From positions 248,001-312,000 of the forward strand of contig JAPPMM010000043.1 in NCBI GenBank assembly GCA_028819075.1: a stretch of DNA of 64,000 bases, read 5' to 3'. Origin of the DNA: Gammaproteobacteria bacterium. Lineage in GTDB: Bacteria; Gemmatimonadota; Gemmatimonadetes; Longimicrobiales; Gaopeijiaceae. This document shows positions 46,643 through 54,648 of this stretch, piece after piece (position 1 is the first letter of the stretch; each line of letters begins with the position of its first letter). A model generated the notes under the pieces. That model saw nothing but the letters and a program-made list of their open reading frames with translations. It ran no database searches and was not told where the DNA came from. A program made the position numbers and the translations under genes.

Positions 46643-46846
46643 CCGTCCGAACACCAGCCTCAAGTGCTAACGCCCGCGCGAGCGCGATGTTCCCGGCCGG
46701 CGGCACCCCCGTTGACCCTCGCCCGTTCTCGCGAATAAGATTGGAACCGTTGACTCCTCCGCGCGCCGTCGTGATTCGAGAGGCCCGCGGAGGCTCGTGT
46801 TTTGGGCCGCTGACTCTTTCATCCAGCCCGGAGTTCCCCGGATCTC

Positions 46847-48463
46847 ATGACCCTGCCAGCCCTCGACATGTCTCCAGCCCCCTCGCGCACCGCCGTCGAA
46901 CTCGACGCCCACGGTCTCACCCCCGCGGGGAACATCCACTGGAACCTCTCGCCCGCGCAGCTCTACGAGGCCGCCCTCGCCAGGGGCGAAGGGCATCTCG
47001 TGAACATGGGTCCCTTCGCCGCGGTCACCGTCCCGCACACGGGCCGCTCCCCCGACGACCGCTTCACCGTCGAGGAGCCCTCCACGGCCGACCAGATCGA
47101 CTGGGGATCGATCAACCGCCCCATGAGCGAAGCGCACTACCGGGCGCTCAGGGCCGACATCATCGAATACCTGGACCCGCGCGAACTCTTCGTGCGCGAT
47201 GCCCACTGCGGAGCCGATCCGGCGCATCGCATCTCGGTTCGCGTGGTCAGCCCGAGCGCCTGGCACACGCTCTTCGTGTACAACATGTTCCTGCGGCCGT
47301 CCGCCGCCGAACTGGCCGCCATCCGTCCCGACTTCGTCGTGCTGCACGCGCCCCTGCTCCAGGCCGATCCGGCGCGCCACGGCACCCGCAGCGGCACCGC
47401 GGTGGTCGTGAATCTGGCCGAGCGGACCGTGCTCGTGGCCGGCACGCGCTACGCGGGCGAGATCAAGAAGTCCATTTTCTCGTCGATGAACTTCTTCCTG
47501 CCCGGGAAGGGCGCGCTTCCCATGCACTGCTCGGCCAACATCGGCGAGGACGGCGACACCGCGCTCTTCTTCGGGCTCTCCGGAACCGGCAAGACCACGC
47601 TTTCCGCGGACCATGCGCGCCGCCTGATCGGCGACGACGAGCACGGCTGGAGCGACGACGGCATCTTCAACTTCGAGGGCGGATGCTACGCGAAGGTGAT
47701 CCGGCTCTCCCCGGAGAACGAGCCCGAGATCTACCGCACCACGCGCATGTTCGGGACCATCCTCGAGAACGTGATCTTCGACCAGGACACGCGCGAGCTG
47801 GACCTCGACGACGACACCCTCACCGAGAACACGCGCGCCTCCTATCCCATCCACTACATCCCCGGGGCGGTGCCGGATGGCCGGGGCGGCCACCCGAACA
47901 ACATCTTCTTCCTCACGGCCGACGCTTTCGGCGTGCTTCCGCCGATCGCGCGCCTGACTCCCGAGCAGGCGATGTACCACTTCCTGTCGGGGTACACGGC
48001 GAAGGTGGCGGGGACGGAGCGGGGCGTGACCGACCCGCGCGCGACCTTCAGCGCCTGCTTCGGCGCGCCCTTCCTGCCGATGCACCCGAGCGTCTACGCC
48101 CGCATCCTGGGCGAGAAGCTGCGCCGCCACGGCTCGCGGGTGTGGCTAGTGAACACCGGCTGGACGGGCGGCGGGTTCGGCACCGGCAGGCGCATGGATC
48201 TTCCGCACACGCGCGCGATGATCCGCGCGGCGCTCGACGGGTCGCTGGACGGGGTGCCGACGCGCACCGATCCGGTCTTCGGACTCGCGGTGCCGCGAGA
48301 GGTCGAGGGCGTGCCCGCGCGGGTTCTGACCCCGCGCTCCACCTGGGCCGACCCGGAGGCCTACGACCGCGCCGCCGGCCGTCTGGCGTCCATGTTCCGG
48401 GAGAACTTCTCGCGCTTCGCCGACGCCGCTCCGGAAGAGGTGCGGGTGGCGGGACCGAAGTAA
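46847..48463 (+). CDS. pckA: phosphoenolpyruvate carboxykinase (ATP)
   Basis: PckA converts oxaloacetate and ATP to phosphoenolpyruvate, the entry step of gluconeogenesis. At 538 residues it has the usual length. Motifs are HTGRSPDDRFTVEEP, YAGEIKKSIFSSMNFFLPGK, the kinase P-loop FFGLSGTGKTTLSAD, the metal site DDEHGWSDDGIFNFEGGCYA and HYIPGAVPDGRGGHPNNIFF. The WLVNTGWTGGGFGTGRRMDL segment is also conserved. ATG 46847 and ATG 46868 are both possible. The 383-bp span since the Omp85 start is partly promoter; I see a TTGACT at 46750-46755 but no convincing -10. Confidence 0.97.
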   Translation: MTLPALDMSPAPSRTAVELDAHGLTPAGNIHWNLSPAQLYEAALARGEGHLVNMGPFAAVTVPHTGRSPDDRFTVEEPSTADQIDWGSINRPMSEAHYRALRADIIEYLDPRELFVRDAHCGADPAHRISVRVVSPSAWHTLFVYNMFLRPSAAELAAIRPDFVVLHAPLLQADPARHGTRSGTAVVVNLAERTVLVAGTRYAGEIKKSIFSSMNFFLPGKGALPMHCSANIGEDGDTALFFGLSGTGKTTLSADHARRLIGDDEHGWSDDGIFNFEGGCYAKVIRLSPENEPEIYRTTRMFGTILENVIFDQDTRELDLDDDTLTENTRASYPIHYIPGAVPDGRGGHPNNIFFLTADAFGVLPPIARLTPEQAMYHFLSGYTAKVAGTERGVTDPRATFSACFGAPFLPMHPSVYARILGEKLRRHGSRVWLVNTGWTGGGFGTGRRMDLPHTRAMIRAALDGSLDGVPTRTDPVFGLAVPREVEGVPARVLTPRSTWADPEAYDRAAGRLASMFRENFSRFADAAPEEVRVAGPK

Positions 48464-48539
48464 CGTCGAGCACCGCGGGCCGAGTTCGCGCCCGAATCCG
48501 AGAAACCGGCCCGGCCCTCCGTCGGGACAGGGAGCCGAA

Positions 48540-49004
48540 ATGGCGAAGAAACACTGGCTGATGAAGACCGAACCGGGCGTCTACTCCATCGACGACCTGG
48601 AGCGGGACGGCTACACCTGGTGGGAAGGCGTCCGCAACTACGGGGCCCGCAACAACATGCAGGCGATGAGCGTGGGCGACGAGGTGCTCTTCTACCACAG
48701 CATGGCCAAGCCGCCGGGCGTCGCGGGGCTGGCGCGCGTGTGCAAGGAAGCCTATCCGGATCACTTCGCCTTCGACCCCAATGAGCATTACTACGACCCC
48801 AAGTCTGACCCGGCCAAACCCCGCTGGTACATGGTCGACGTGGAGTTCGTGGAGAAGTTCCCCGAGGTCGTGTCGCTGAAGGACATCCGCCAGGTGTCGG
48901 CCCTGAGCGAGATGGTGCTGGTGAAGAACTCGCGCCTTTCGGTCCAGCCGGTGCGCGAGGAGGAGTTCGAGATCATCCGGGCGATGGGCCGCGGCGGAGG
49001 CTGA
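48540..49004 (+). CDS. EVE domain protein
   Basis: A 154-residue single-domain EVE protein. EVE is a PUA-like fold that reads modified bases; bacterial members are thought to bind modified nucleic acids. Key segments are KKHWLMKTEPGVYSIDDLER, YTWWEGVRNYGARNNMQAMS, VGDEVLFYHSMAKPPGVAGL, ARVCKEAYPD and PRWYMVDVEFVEKFPEVVSL. It starts at ATG 48540 after an AGGGAG ribosome site. It follows pckA by 76 bp and precedes an HD phosphohydrolase, without evidence for a shared pathway. Confidence 0.93.
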   Translation: MAKKHWLMKTEPGVYSIDDLERDGYTWWEGVRNYGARNNMQAMSVGDEVLFYHSMAKPPGVAGLARVCKEAYPDHFAFDPNEHYYDPKSDPAKPRWYMVDVEFVEKFPEVVSLKDIRQVSALSEMVLVKNSRLSVQPVREEEFEIIRAMGRGGG

Positions 49005-49075
49005 CCGCCATCCGCCGGCCCCGGCGTCCCATTGCGCCATTGCTCCGCCCGCGCGCGCGACGGTAAACTCCCCGC

Positions 49076-50362
49076 ATGTCTCCCCGGAACGCGCCCACCC
49101 TGATTCGCGACCCGATCTGGGGTTCCATCCGGCTGGACGCGACCGCCACCCGCATCACGGACGCCCCCGCCTTCCAGCGGCTGCGCTATATTCGCCAGCT
49201 CGGTCTCGCCCACTTGGTCTACCCGGGCGCCACGCACACCCGCTTCGCCCACGCGCTCGGCGTGTACCACCTGGTGAGCACCGCCCTGCGGAGCCTGAGG
49301 AAGCGGGAATCCCTCCCCGACCGCGTGTGGAGAGGCGCCGGGCTGGTGCCGTACGCGGGACTCCTGCACGACATCGGTCACTACCCCTTCTCGCACGCGC
49401 TCGACGACCTGCGCGGTGACGATCATCCGGGCGACCACGAGGCGGTAGCGGGGCAGTTTCTGGAGTCGCCCGATGTGCGGGAGGCGCTGGCCGGCCTGGG
49501 ACCCGGGGCCGGCGCCGAGATCGGCGCACTCATCCGCGGAGAGAGCACCGCTCCGCTGAGAGGCCTGGTGCACGGCAGCCTCGACATGGACAAGCTGGAC
49601 TACCTCAAGCGCGACGCACGCTCCTGCGGGGTTCCCTACGGCGAGGTCGACGTCGAGCGCCTCCTGCAGGGACTGGTCATTCTCCAGGATCCGGAGAGCG
49701 GCGCGTACGAGGTGGGGGTGGGCGAGAAGGCGGTCAGCGCGCTGGAATCCCTGCTGTTCGCCAAGTACCAGATGTTCCGCAACGTGTACTGGCACCACGC
49801 GGTGCGCGCGGGCACGGTGCTCTGCGCGCGCATCGTCAACGACGCGGTGGCCGCGGGGCTGGTCGAGGGGCGCGAGCTGGCCGGCCCGACGGACGACGAA
49901 CTCCTGCACCTGATCGGCCGCCGCGCAGAGACCCGCGGCGGACCCGTCGCCGACCGCATCCGCCGCCGCTGGCTCCCGGCCCTGAGGGGGCGGCGTCTCC
50001 CCAAGCGCGCCGCCGAGCTCACCGCGGCCGACCTGGGCGACCGGAGCCTGCCGCCCTGGATCGAGGCCCCGGGCCCCGAACGCCGCCGACTCGAGGACCA
50101 GCTCGCGGAGGGGCTCTCCCTGGAGCCCGGCGAGGTCGTGATCGACTTCCCCTGCAAGCCCGCCATGTTCCAGCTCGACCTCTTGGTGCGCCGGCGCAGC
50201 GGGCGCGCCGAGCGGCTCGGCAAGGCCGGCATCCCCGGCGTCATCGACCTTCCCAGGGTGGCCCGCGAGCTCTACCGCACCTCCCGGGTGCTGCGCGTCT
50301 TCACCTTCGAGAAGAGGTCTCTCGCGCCCGACGAGGTCATCGGTCTGATAACCGAAGCGTGA
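49076..50362 (+). CDS. HD-domain phosphohydrolase (SamHD1/dGTPase-like)
   Basis: A 428-residue HD-superfamily phosphohydrolase. The metal-binding residues are in HTRFAHALGVYHL (H...) and LLHDIGHYPFSHALDDL (HD) with the final Asp in GSLDMDKLDYLKRDARSCGV. The N-terminal DPIWGSIRLDATATRITDAP and FQRLRYIRQLGLAHLVYPGA are typical of the COG1078 branch. These enzymes usually hydrolyse (d)NTPs or related phosphoesters. The C-terminal 150 residues have no motif I recognise. Start is ATG 49076. Confidence 0.9.
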   Translation: MSPRNAPTLIRDPIWGSIRLDATATRITDAPAFQRLRYIRQLGLAHLVYPGATHTRFAHALGVYHLVSTALRSLRKRESLPDRVWRGAGLVPYAGLLHDIGHYPFSHALDDLRGDDHPGDHEAVAGQFLESPDVREALAGLGPGAGAEIGALIRGESTAPLRGLVHGSLDMDKLDYLKRDARSCGVPYGEVDVERLLQGLVILQDPESGAYEVGVGEKAVSALESLLFAKYQMFRNVYWHHAVRAGTVLCARIVNDAVAAGLVEGRELAGPTDDELLHLIGRRAETRGGPVADRIRRRWLPALRGRRLPKRAAELTAADLGDRSLPPWIEAPGPERRRLEDQLAEGLSLEPGEVVIDFPCKPAMFQLDLLVRRRSGRAERLGKAGIPGVIDLPRVARELYRTSRVLRVFTFEKRSLAPDEVIGLITEA

Positions 50363-50462
50363 GCAGACCAACCGGTGGGGCTCATGTAACCGCCCCGGCC
50401 TTCCAGGCGTAAGGAACCCGGTTGACGGTGGGGTTTAGGATGCGTGGCACGTCAATTCGGAG

Positions 50463-50490
50463 TTCTGGACAATTCCGGGAATCTTATTAT
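50463..50490 (+). promoter_or_regulatory. possible promoter of the second sigma-70 gene
   Basis: TTCTGG (50463-50468), a 16-bp spacer and TATTAT (50485-50490) lie about 110 bp upstream of the start. The spacer contains the short palindrome ATTCCGGGAAT (50472-50482). The rest of the 50363-50599 gap holds no gene that I can see. Confidence 0.35.
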
Positions 50491-50599
50491 CATTCAGGGC
50501 TGCGGATCCTACGCCTCGCGCGCGGGTATGCGGGGCCGATACAAAACGCGATTCCAGCGCGCCAACGGCCGCCGGAGCCGATAAGGAGATCTTTTCAGA

Positions 50600-51547
50600 A
50601 TGCCCGCCACGCTGCGAAAGAAGGTGGTTCGTCGAAAGAAAGTGGTTCGTCGAAAGAAGGCGGTTCGTCGGCCCAAGAAGCGCTCGACCAGCCTGCTCGT
50701 CGGTTTCGACACCGGAGTAGAGGAGCAGAGTGCGCTCGACCAGTACCTGCGCGACGTCAGCCGGCACGAGCTGATCACCCCGGACCAGGAGAAGGAACTG
50801 GGAGCCCGGGCTCAGCTCGGCGACGAGGAGGCGGTGCAGGAACTGGCGCGCGCCAACCTGCGGTTCGTCATCAGCGTGGCCAAGAAGTACCAGAATCGGG
50901 GGGTATCGCTTACGGACCTGATCCAGGAGGGCAACGTCGGCCTGGTGACGGCGGCCCGGAAGTTCGATCCCGAGCAGGGCGTCAAGTTCATCAGCTACGC
51001 GGTGTGGTGGATTCGTCAGGCCATCCTGGCCTCCCTGGCCAACCAGGGCCGCTCGGTGCGCGTTCCCCTGAATCGCGCCTCCGACCTCGCGCGCATCTTC
51101 CGCGAGAAGGAGCGTCTGCGGCAGGAGCGCGGCCGCGAGCCCTCCCCCGAGGAGCTTTCCAAGGCCACCCGGCTCACGCCCGAACTCATCGAGTCGCTCC
51201 AGACTCTGAACGCGGCCGAAATCCGTCTCGATGCGCCCATCGGCGACAGCGAGGATTCGCAGCTCGTGGAGCGGTTTCTGACGGAAGAGGCCACCGAGCC
51301 CGAACTGGGGGTGGAAGCCCGGTTGCTGGCCGAGTCGGTCAACGTGGCGCTCACCACGCTCGAGGCCCGCGACGCCAAGGTGCTGCGCCTCTATTTCGGG
51401 CTGCAGGGCGAGCGGGAGCACACGCTGGAGGAGATCGGCAACATGCTGGGGGTCACGCGCGAGCGCATCCGCCAGTTGCGCGATCGGGCGCTGCGCCGCC
51501 TGCGGGACGGCGAGAAGGGATCCGCGCTGGAATCCTTCGCCGCGTGA
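50600..51547 (+). CDS. RNA polymerase sigma-70 factor with basic N-terminal tail
   Basis: A 315-residue sigma-70. After ATG 50600 (AAGGAG ribosome site) comes a lysine/arginine tail of about 27 residues in place of region 1.1. Region 1.2 is ALDQYLRDVSRHELITPDQE, region 2 has ANLRFVISVAKKYQNRGVSL and FISYAVWWIRQAILASLANQ, region 3 begins RSVRVPLNRASDLARIFR, and region 4 contains TLEEIGNMLGVTRERIRQLR. It is similar in layout to the factor at 16367-17227 but not a recent copy. It may be a primary factor of the RpoD type found without region 1.1 in some phyla. Confidence 0.95.
   Translation: MPATLRKKVVRRKKVVRRKKAVRRPKKRSTSLLVGFDTGVEEQSALDQYLRDVSRHELITPDQEKELGARAQLGDEEAVQELARANLRFVISVAKKYQNRGVSLTDLIQEGNVGLVTAARKFDPEQGVKFISYAVWWIRQAILASLANQGRSVRVPLNRASDLARIFREKERLRQERGREPSPEELSKATRLTPELIESLQTLNAAEIRLDAPIGDSEDSQLVERFLTEEATEPELGVEARLLAESVNVALTTLEARDAKVLRLYFGLQGEREHTLEEIGNMLGVTRERIRQLRDRALRRLRDGEKGSALESFAA
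50615..50668 (+). repeat. three tandem 18-bp repeats encoding RKKVVR
   Basis: Units at 50615-50632, 50633-50650 and 50651-50668 differ by one base each (CGAAAGAAGGTGGTTCGT and variants). Being a multiple of three, they can change in number without breaking the sigma-factor frame. Confidence 0.95.
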
Positions 51548-51644
51548 CGTCCGGGGTGAGGCGCTGCCTCGCACCCATCCCCCCCCACCGCCGGGGGTCC
51601 CGGTCCTCCGCCCCACCCGTCCGGGTTCAGCGCATGGCGCGCCG

Positions 51645-52544
51645 GTGACCCCCATCGGACAGGTTCACGAGGCGGTGGGCGGCGTCTATCGCGTCGAGCT
51701 CGACGACGGCACCTCGGTCGACTCCCATCTCCGCGGACGCCTCAAGGCCAAGCCCTGGAAGGGGGGCCGCGTGGTCATCGGCGATCGCGTCAGGGTGGCC
51801 CTGGACGGCGGCGACGCCACCGTCGAGGAGGTGCTCCCGCGCACGACCGCCTTCCTGCGCCGGGGGTCGTACGGGCGGACCGCGAAGGTGATGGCCGCCA
51901 ACCTCGAGCGGGTCGTCGTGGTGATGTCCGCCCGCGACCCGGATATCAGCCTGGGCTACCTGGACCGCATCCTCGCCGTATGCGAGGCCAACGCGCTTTC
52001 CTGCACGCTGGTGATCAACAAGCAGGATCTGCCGGGAGCTCGCGCCGCCTCGGAGCCGGTGCGCGACCTCTATCGCCGGATCGGCTACGAAGTCGTCCTC
52101 ACCAGCGCCGAATCGGACCTCGGTCTCGATCGGCTGCGCTCGGTTGCCGTGCGCGGCATCTGCGCTCTGGTGGGTCCCTCGGGGACGGGCAAGTCCAGCC
52201 TCCTGAACCGGCTCGACCCCACGCTGGGCCTGCGCATCGGCGAACTCAGCCGCAAGACCGGTACCGGCCGGCACACCACGGTGACCAGCCGCCTGCTGCG
52301 GCTCTCGGACGGCACCCTGGTCGCGGACACCCCGGGGTTCGGGGACGTCGGCCTGTGGGGTGTTCCGGCGACACGACTTGACCGATGTTTCCCGGAGATC
52401 GGGGCGCTCGGGGACGGCTGCCGATTCCGCGGATGCAGCCATGTGCACGAGCCCGACTGCGCCGTTCACGAGAGCGTCCGTTCGGGCGAGATCGCACAGA
52501 GCCGCTACGCGCACTACCAGGCACTCCTTGAGGAGGCCGATTGA
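51645..52544 (+). CDS. rsgA: ribosome biogenesis GTPase RsgA
   Basis: RsgA is a circularly permuted GTPase that checks maturation of the 30S subunit. The 299 residues contain an N-terminal OB fold, G4 INKQDLPGARA, G1 ALVGPSGTGKSSLLNRL, G2-region TGTGRHTTVTSRLLRL and G3 DTPGFGDVGL, in the permuted order. The C-terminal zinc site is GDGCRFRGCSHVHEPDCAVH. Start GTG 51645 is 97 nt after the sigma factor. The stop overlaps a TTG of a longer reading of the next gene. Confidence 0.96.
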   Translation: MTPIGQVHEAVGGVYRVELDDGTSVDSHLRGRLKAKPWKGGRVVIGDRVRVALDGGDATVEEVLPRTTAFLRRGSYGRTAKVMAANLERVVVVMSARDPDISLGYLDRILAVCEANALSCTLVINKQDLPGARAASEPVRDLYRRIGYEVVLTSAESDLGLDRLRSVAVRGICALVGPSGTGKSSLLNRLDPTLGLRIGELSRKTGTGRHTTVTSRLLRLSDGTLVADTPGFGDVGLWGVPATRLDRCFPEIGALGDGCRFRGCSHVHEPDCAVHESVRSGEIAQSRYAHYQALLEEAD

Positions 52545-52627
52545 ATGCGCCGGAGCGGGGAGCGTTGGCATGGGCAGCCGGACGAGTGGCGCCGCGGACG
52601 GCGGCGACCGCCTGCGGGGTGGACGCG

Positions 52628-53092
52628 ATGGTAGACGAGAACCGGTTTCGGGACGTGATGAGCCGCCTGGTGACCGGCGTGGCGCTGGTCACCTGCCGGC
52701 TCGACGGTTCCGTGCACGGGCTGACGGTCAACGCAGTCAGTTCGGTTTCACTGAACCCGCCCCTGGTCCTCGTGTGTCTCGACCGGCGCGGCAACTCGCA
52801 CGACCCCGTCATCGCCTCGGGAGCGTTCGCGGTCAGCGTGCTGGCGAGCCACCAAGAGGAGATGGCGCATCGCTTCGCGCGCGGAACGCACCGCGAGCGG
52901 TTCGCCGGAGTCGAGTTTCGCGACAGCTCGTCGGGGAGCCCGGTGCTGCCGGACGCGCTCGCTTGGCTGGACTGCCGGGTCCGGGCCGTGCATCCCGCGG
53001 GCGACCACTCCATCGTGGTGGGTGAAGTGCTGGGGTGCGGGGCCGGAGAAGGCGATCCGCTGGTGTTCTTCCGAAGCGAGTACGGGCGATGA
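52628..53092 (+). CDS. flavin reductase domain protein
   Basis: A 154-residue FMN-binding split-barrel protein of the flavin reductase family, which supplies reduced flavin to monooxygenases or acts as a small reductase. Marks are FRDVMSRLVTGVALVTCRLD, GLTVNAVSSVSLNPPLVLVC, FAVSVLASHQEEMAHRFARG and the C-terminal IVVGEVLGCGAGEGDPLVFF. ATG 52628 fits the family N-terminus; the frame is open back to a TTG at 52541 that would add 29 residues without homology. The stop overlaps the next ATG (ATGA). Confidence 0.88.
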   Translation: MVDENRFRDVMSRLVTGVALVTCRLDGSVHGLTVNAVSSVSLNPPLVLVCLDRRGNSHDPVIASGAFAVSVLASHQEEMAHRFARGTHRERFAGVEFRDSSSGSPVLPDALAWLDCRVRAVHPAGDHSIVVGEVLGCGAGEGDPLVFFRSEYGR

Positions 53093-53805
53093 TGGGCATG
53101 GGCACGACGGTCCGCCGGACGCATCTGGCGGCGTTTCTGATCGGCGGCGTGATGGGCGTCATGGCCGAGATGGCCGCCGGGCTGATCCTCTACGAGGGAG
53201 CCGGACTGCTGCGGGCGACCACCGTCGTCCTCACCACCGAGGCCGCCGCGGCCGGGGCGGGGCTGCTCTTCGCCACCCGCGTGCCTGCCGATGAGATCTC
53301 CCGGCACCTGCGACGACACCTGCACCTCACGCTGGTGTCGCTGGGGCTCGCCGGCATCCTCACCTCGCTGTGGGGCTACCTCGGCGGCCTGTCGGACGTG
53401 CCGGGCGGACAGGCGGCCGCGCTCGCCCTGCTGGCGGCGCTTCCGCTGTACATGGCGGGATCGGTGCTCGGGCTGGTGTGCCGGGCGGGCAGCCGCGATG
53501 CGGAGGGGGGAACCGTGGCCGGGGGAGGGCCCGCGCTGCTGGGCGCCGCGACCGGATTCCTGATCTACGGACTCCTTCTCGTTCCCCGCCTTGCGCCCCC
53601 GGTACTGGTGCTGCTTTGCATGGCCGCGGTGTCGGGCGCGGCCCTGCTGGTCGGTTCCGCCGTGACGCGCGCGGCGGACCGGGCCTACCGGGAGAGAGAC
53701 GGAGTGGATCCTGACGCGGCGGCCGGGGAAGAAGATGCGGCGGGCGCGGCCCTATTCGAGGACCGACCTTCACCACTCGAACCAGCGGGAAACGCGGAGT
53801 CATGA
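53089..53805 (+). CDS. polytopic membrane protein of unknown function
   Basis: A 238-residue protein not assigned to a family. It has about six hydrophobic segments (AAFLIGGVMGVMAEMAAGLI, TTEAAAAGAGLLFAT, LTLVSLGLAGILTSLWGYLG, AAALALLAALPLYMAGSVLG, ALLGAATGFLIYGLLLVPRL, VLVLLCMAAVSGAALLVGSA) and a cytoplasmic tail rich in Asp, Glu and Ala. It is translationally linked on both sides by ATGA overlaps, with the flavin reductase before it and a lipoprotein after it. Confidence 0.8.
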   Translation: MMGMGTTVRRTHLAAFLIGGVMGVMAEMAAGLILYEGAGLLRATTVVLTTEAAAAGAGLLFATRVPADEISRHLRRHLHLTLVSLGLAGILTSLWGYLGGLSDVPGGQAAALALLAALPLYMAGSVLGLVCRAGSRDAEGGTVAGGGPALLGAATGFLIYGLLLVPRLAPPVLVLLCMAAVSGAALLVGSAVTRAADRAYRERDGVDPDAAAGEEDAAGAALFEDRPSPLEPAGNAES

Positions 53806-54545
53806 CAGAGACCAGGGACAACAGACACGGAAGATGGACCGGCAACACGCGCCCGGCGGCCTATGCCCTTCTTGCGACGGTCGCCATGGCGGCATGCGCT
53901 CCCCAGGGCGGCGGCGGACGCCTGAACGTGCGCACGCTGGAGGTGCGGGCAATCAGCGCGGACAGCATGGTGTTCGAGGGCGCCGCCATCGATTCCACGT
54001 GGACCATCCCCGGGGACGATGTCCGGGAACTGACCCGTTCGCTGGTGCTGGAGCCGGGCGACGGGTCGGATACCCCGAACCCCCTGGTGGATGTCGCCCT
54101 GCGCGCGCTGGTCACGGGCTACCAGTTTCTCCCGCCGGGCGAGCTCCCGGGCGACATGCAGAGCACGCAGGAAACCGCCAACGGACTCCTGGAGATCGCC
54201 CTGCAGCAGGGAATCAACTTCAGGGCGATCGTGGTCACCAACTACAGCCGGGGCGAGGACATGGCGTGGCGCGGCACGGCGAACTTCACGGACCGCATGG
54301 TGTGGATCGACAGCCGGGTCCTGCCTGCGGACACCCTCCGGCTCGCTCTGGAAGGAGACTACGAGGATGTGCGCGATGCCGCGGGCGGACAGCAGGCCGT
54401 CCTGCGCGCCGAGGGCACTCTCTCCGTGGCCACCGCCGGCGAATACACGGTCGAGCTGACCGAGCGCGTCGAGATCACGGAAGTGTCGGCCGAGGGCGTG
54501 GCACGGATGATGGGCGGGGTGAGCGCGACGTTGGAGCCGCAATGA
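53802..54545 (+). CDS. lipoprotein of unknown function
   Basis: A 247-residue exported protein with lipobox VAMAAC (Cys near residue 32). The mature part shows repeated beta-strand patterns (LEVRAISADSMVFEGAAIDS, VTGYQFLPPGELPGDMQSTQ, TLSVATAGEYTVELTERVEI) without a family I recognise. The ATG overlaps the membrane protein stop, so both are probably co-expressed. Its stop codon is inside the first unit of a tandem repeat. Confidence 0.8.
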   Translation: MTETRDNRHGRWTGNTRPAAYALLATVAMAACAPQGGGGRLNVRTLEVRAISADSMVFEGAAIDSTWTIPGDDVRELTRSLVLEPGDGSDTPNPLVDVALRALVTGYQFLPPGELPGDMQSTQETANGLLEIALQQGINFRAIVVTNYSRGEDMAWRGTANFTDRMVWIDSRVLPADTLRLALEGDYEDVRDAAGGQQAVLRAEGTLSVATAGEYTVELTERVEITEVSAEGVARMMGGVSATLEPQ

Positions 54546-54627
54546 GTTCCGGGGGTCAGTGAGCTCCAGGAGTCGGTGGGTTCCGGAGGCCAGTGAGTTC
54601 CGGGGAGTCGGTGAGTTTCGGAGTCCG
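54544..54627 (+). repeat. tandem 17-18-bp minisatellite (about 4.8 copies)
   Basis: Units start at 54544, 54561, 54578, 54595 and 54613 (GAGTTCCGGGGGTCAGT and variants). The array fills most of the gap between the convergent lipoprotein and hydantoinase genes. It includes the last two bases of the lipoprotein stop codon. Confidence 0.85.
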
Positions 54628-54648
54628 GACTAAGTCCGATTAGTTGGA

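Noticed and set aside
46750-46845. TTGACT upstream of pckA and an 8-bp stem with a long loop
   Set aside because: No convincing -10 box and the loop is too long; not reported as a promoter or regulator.
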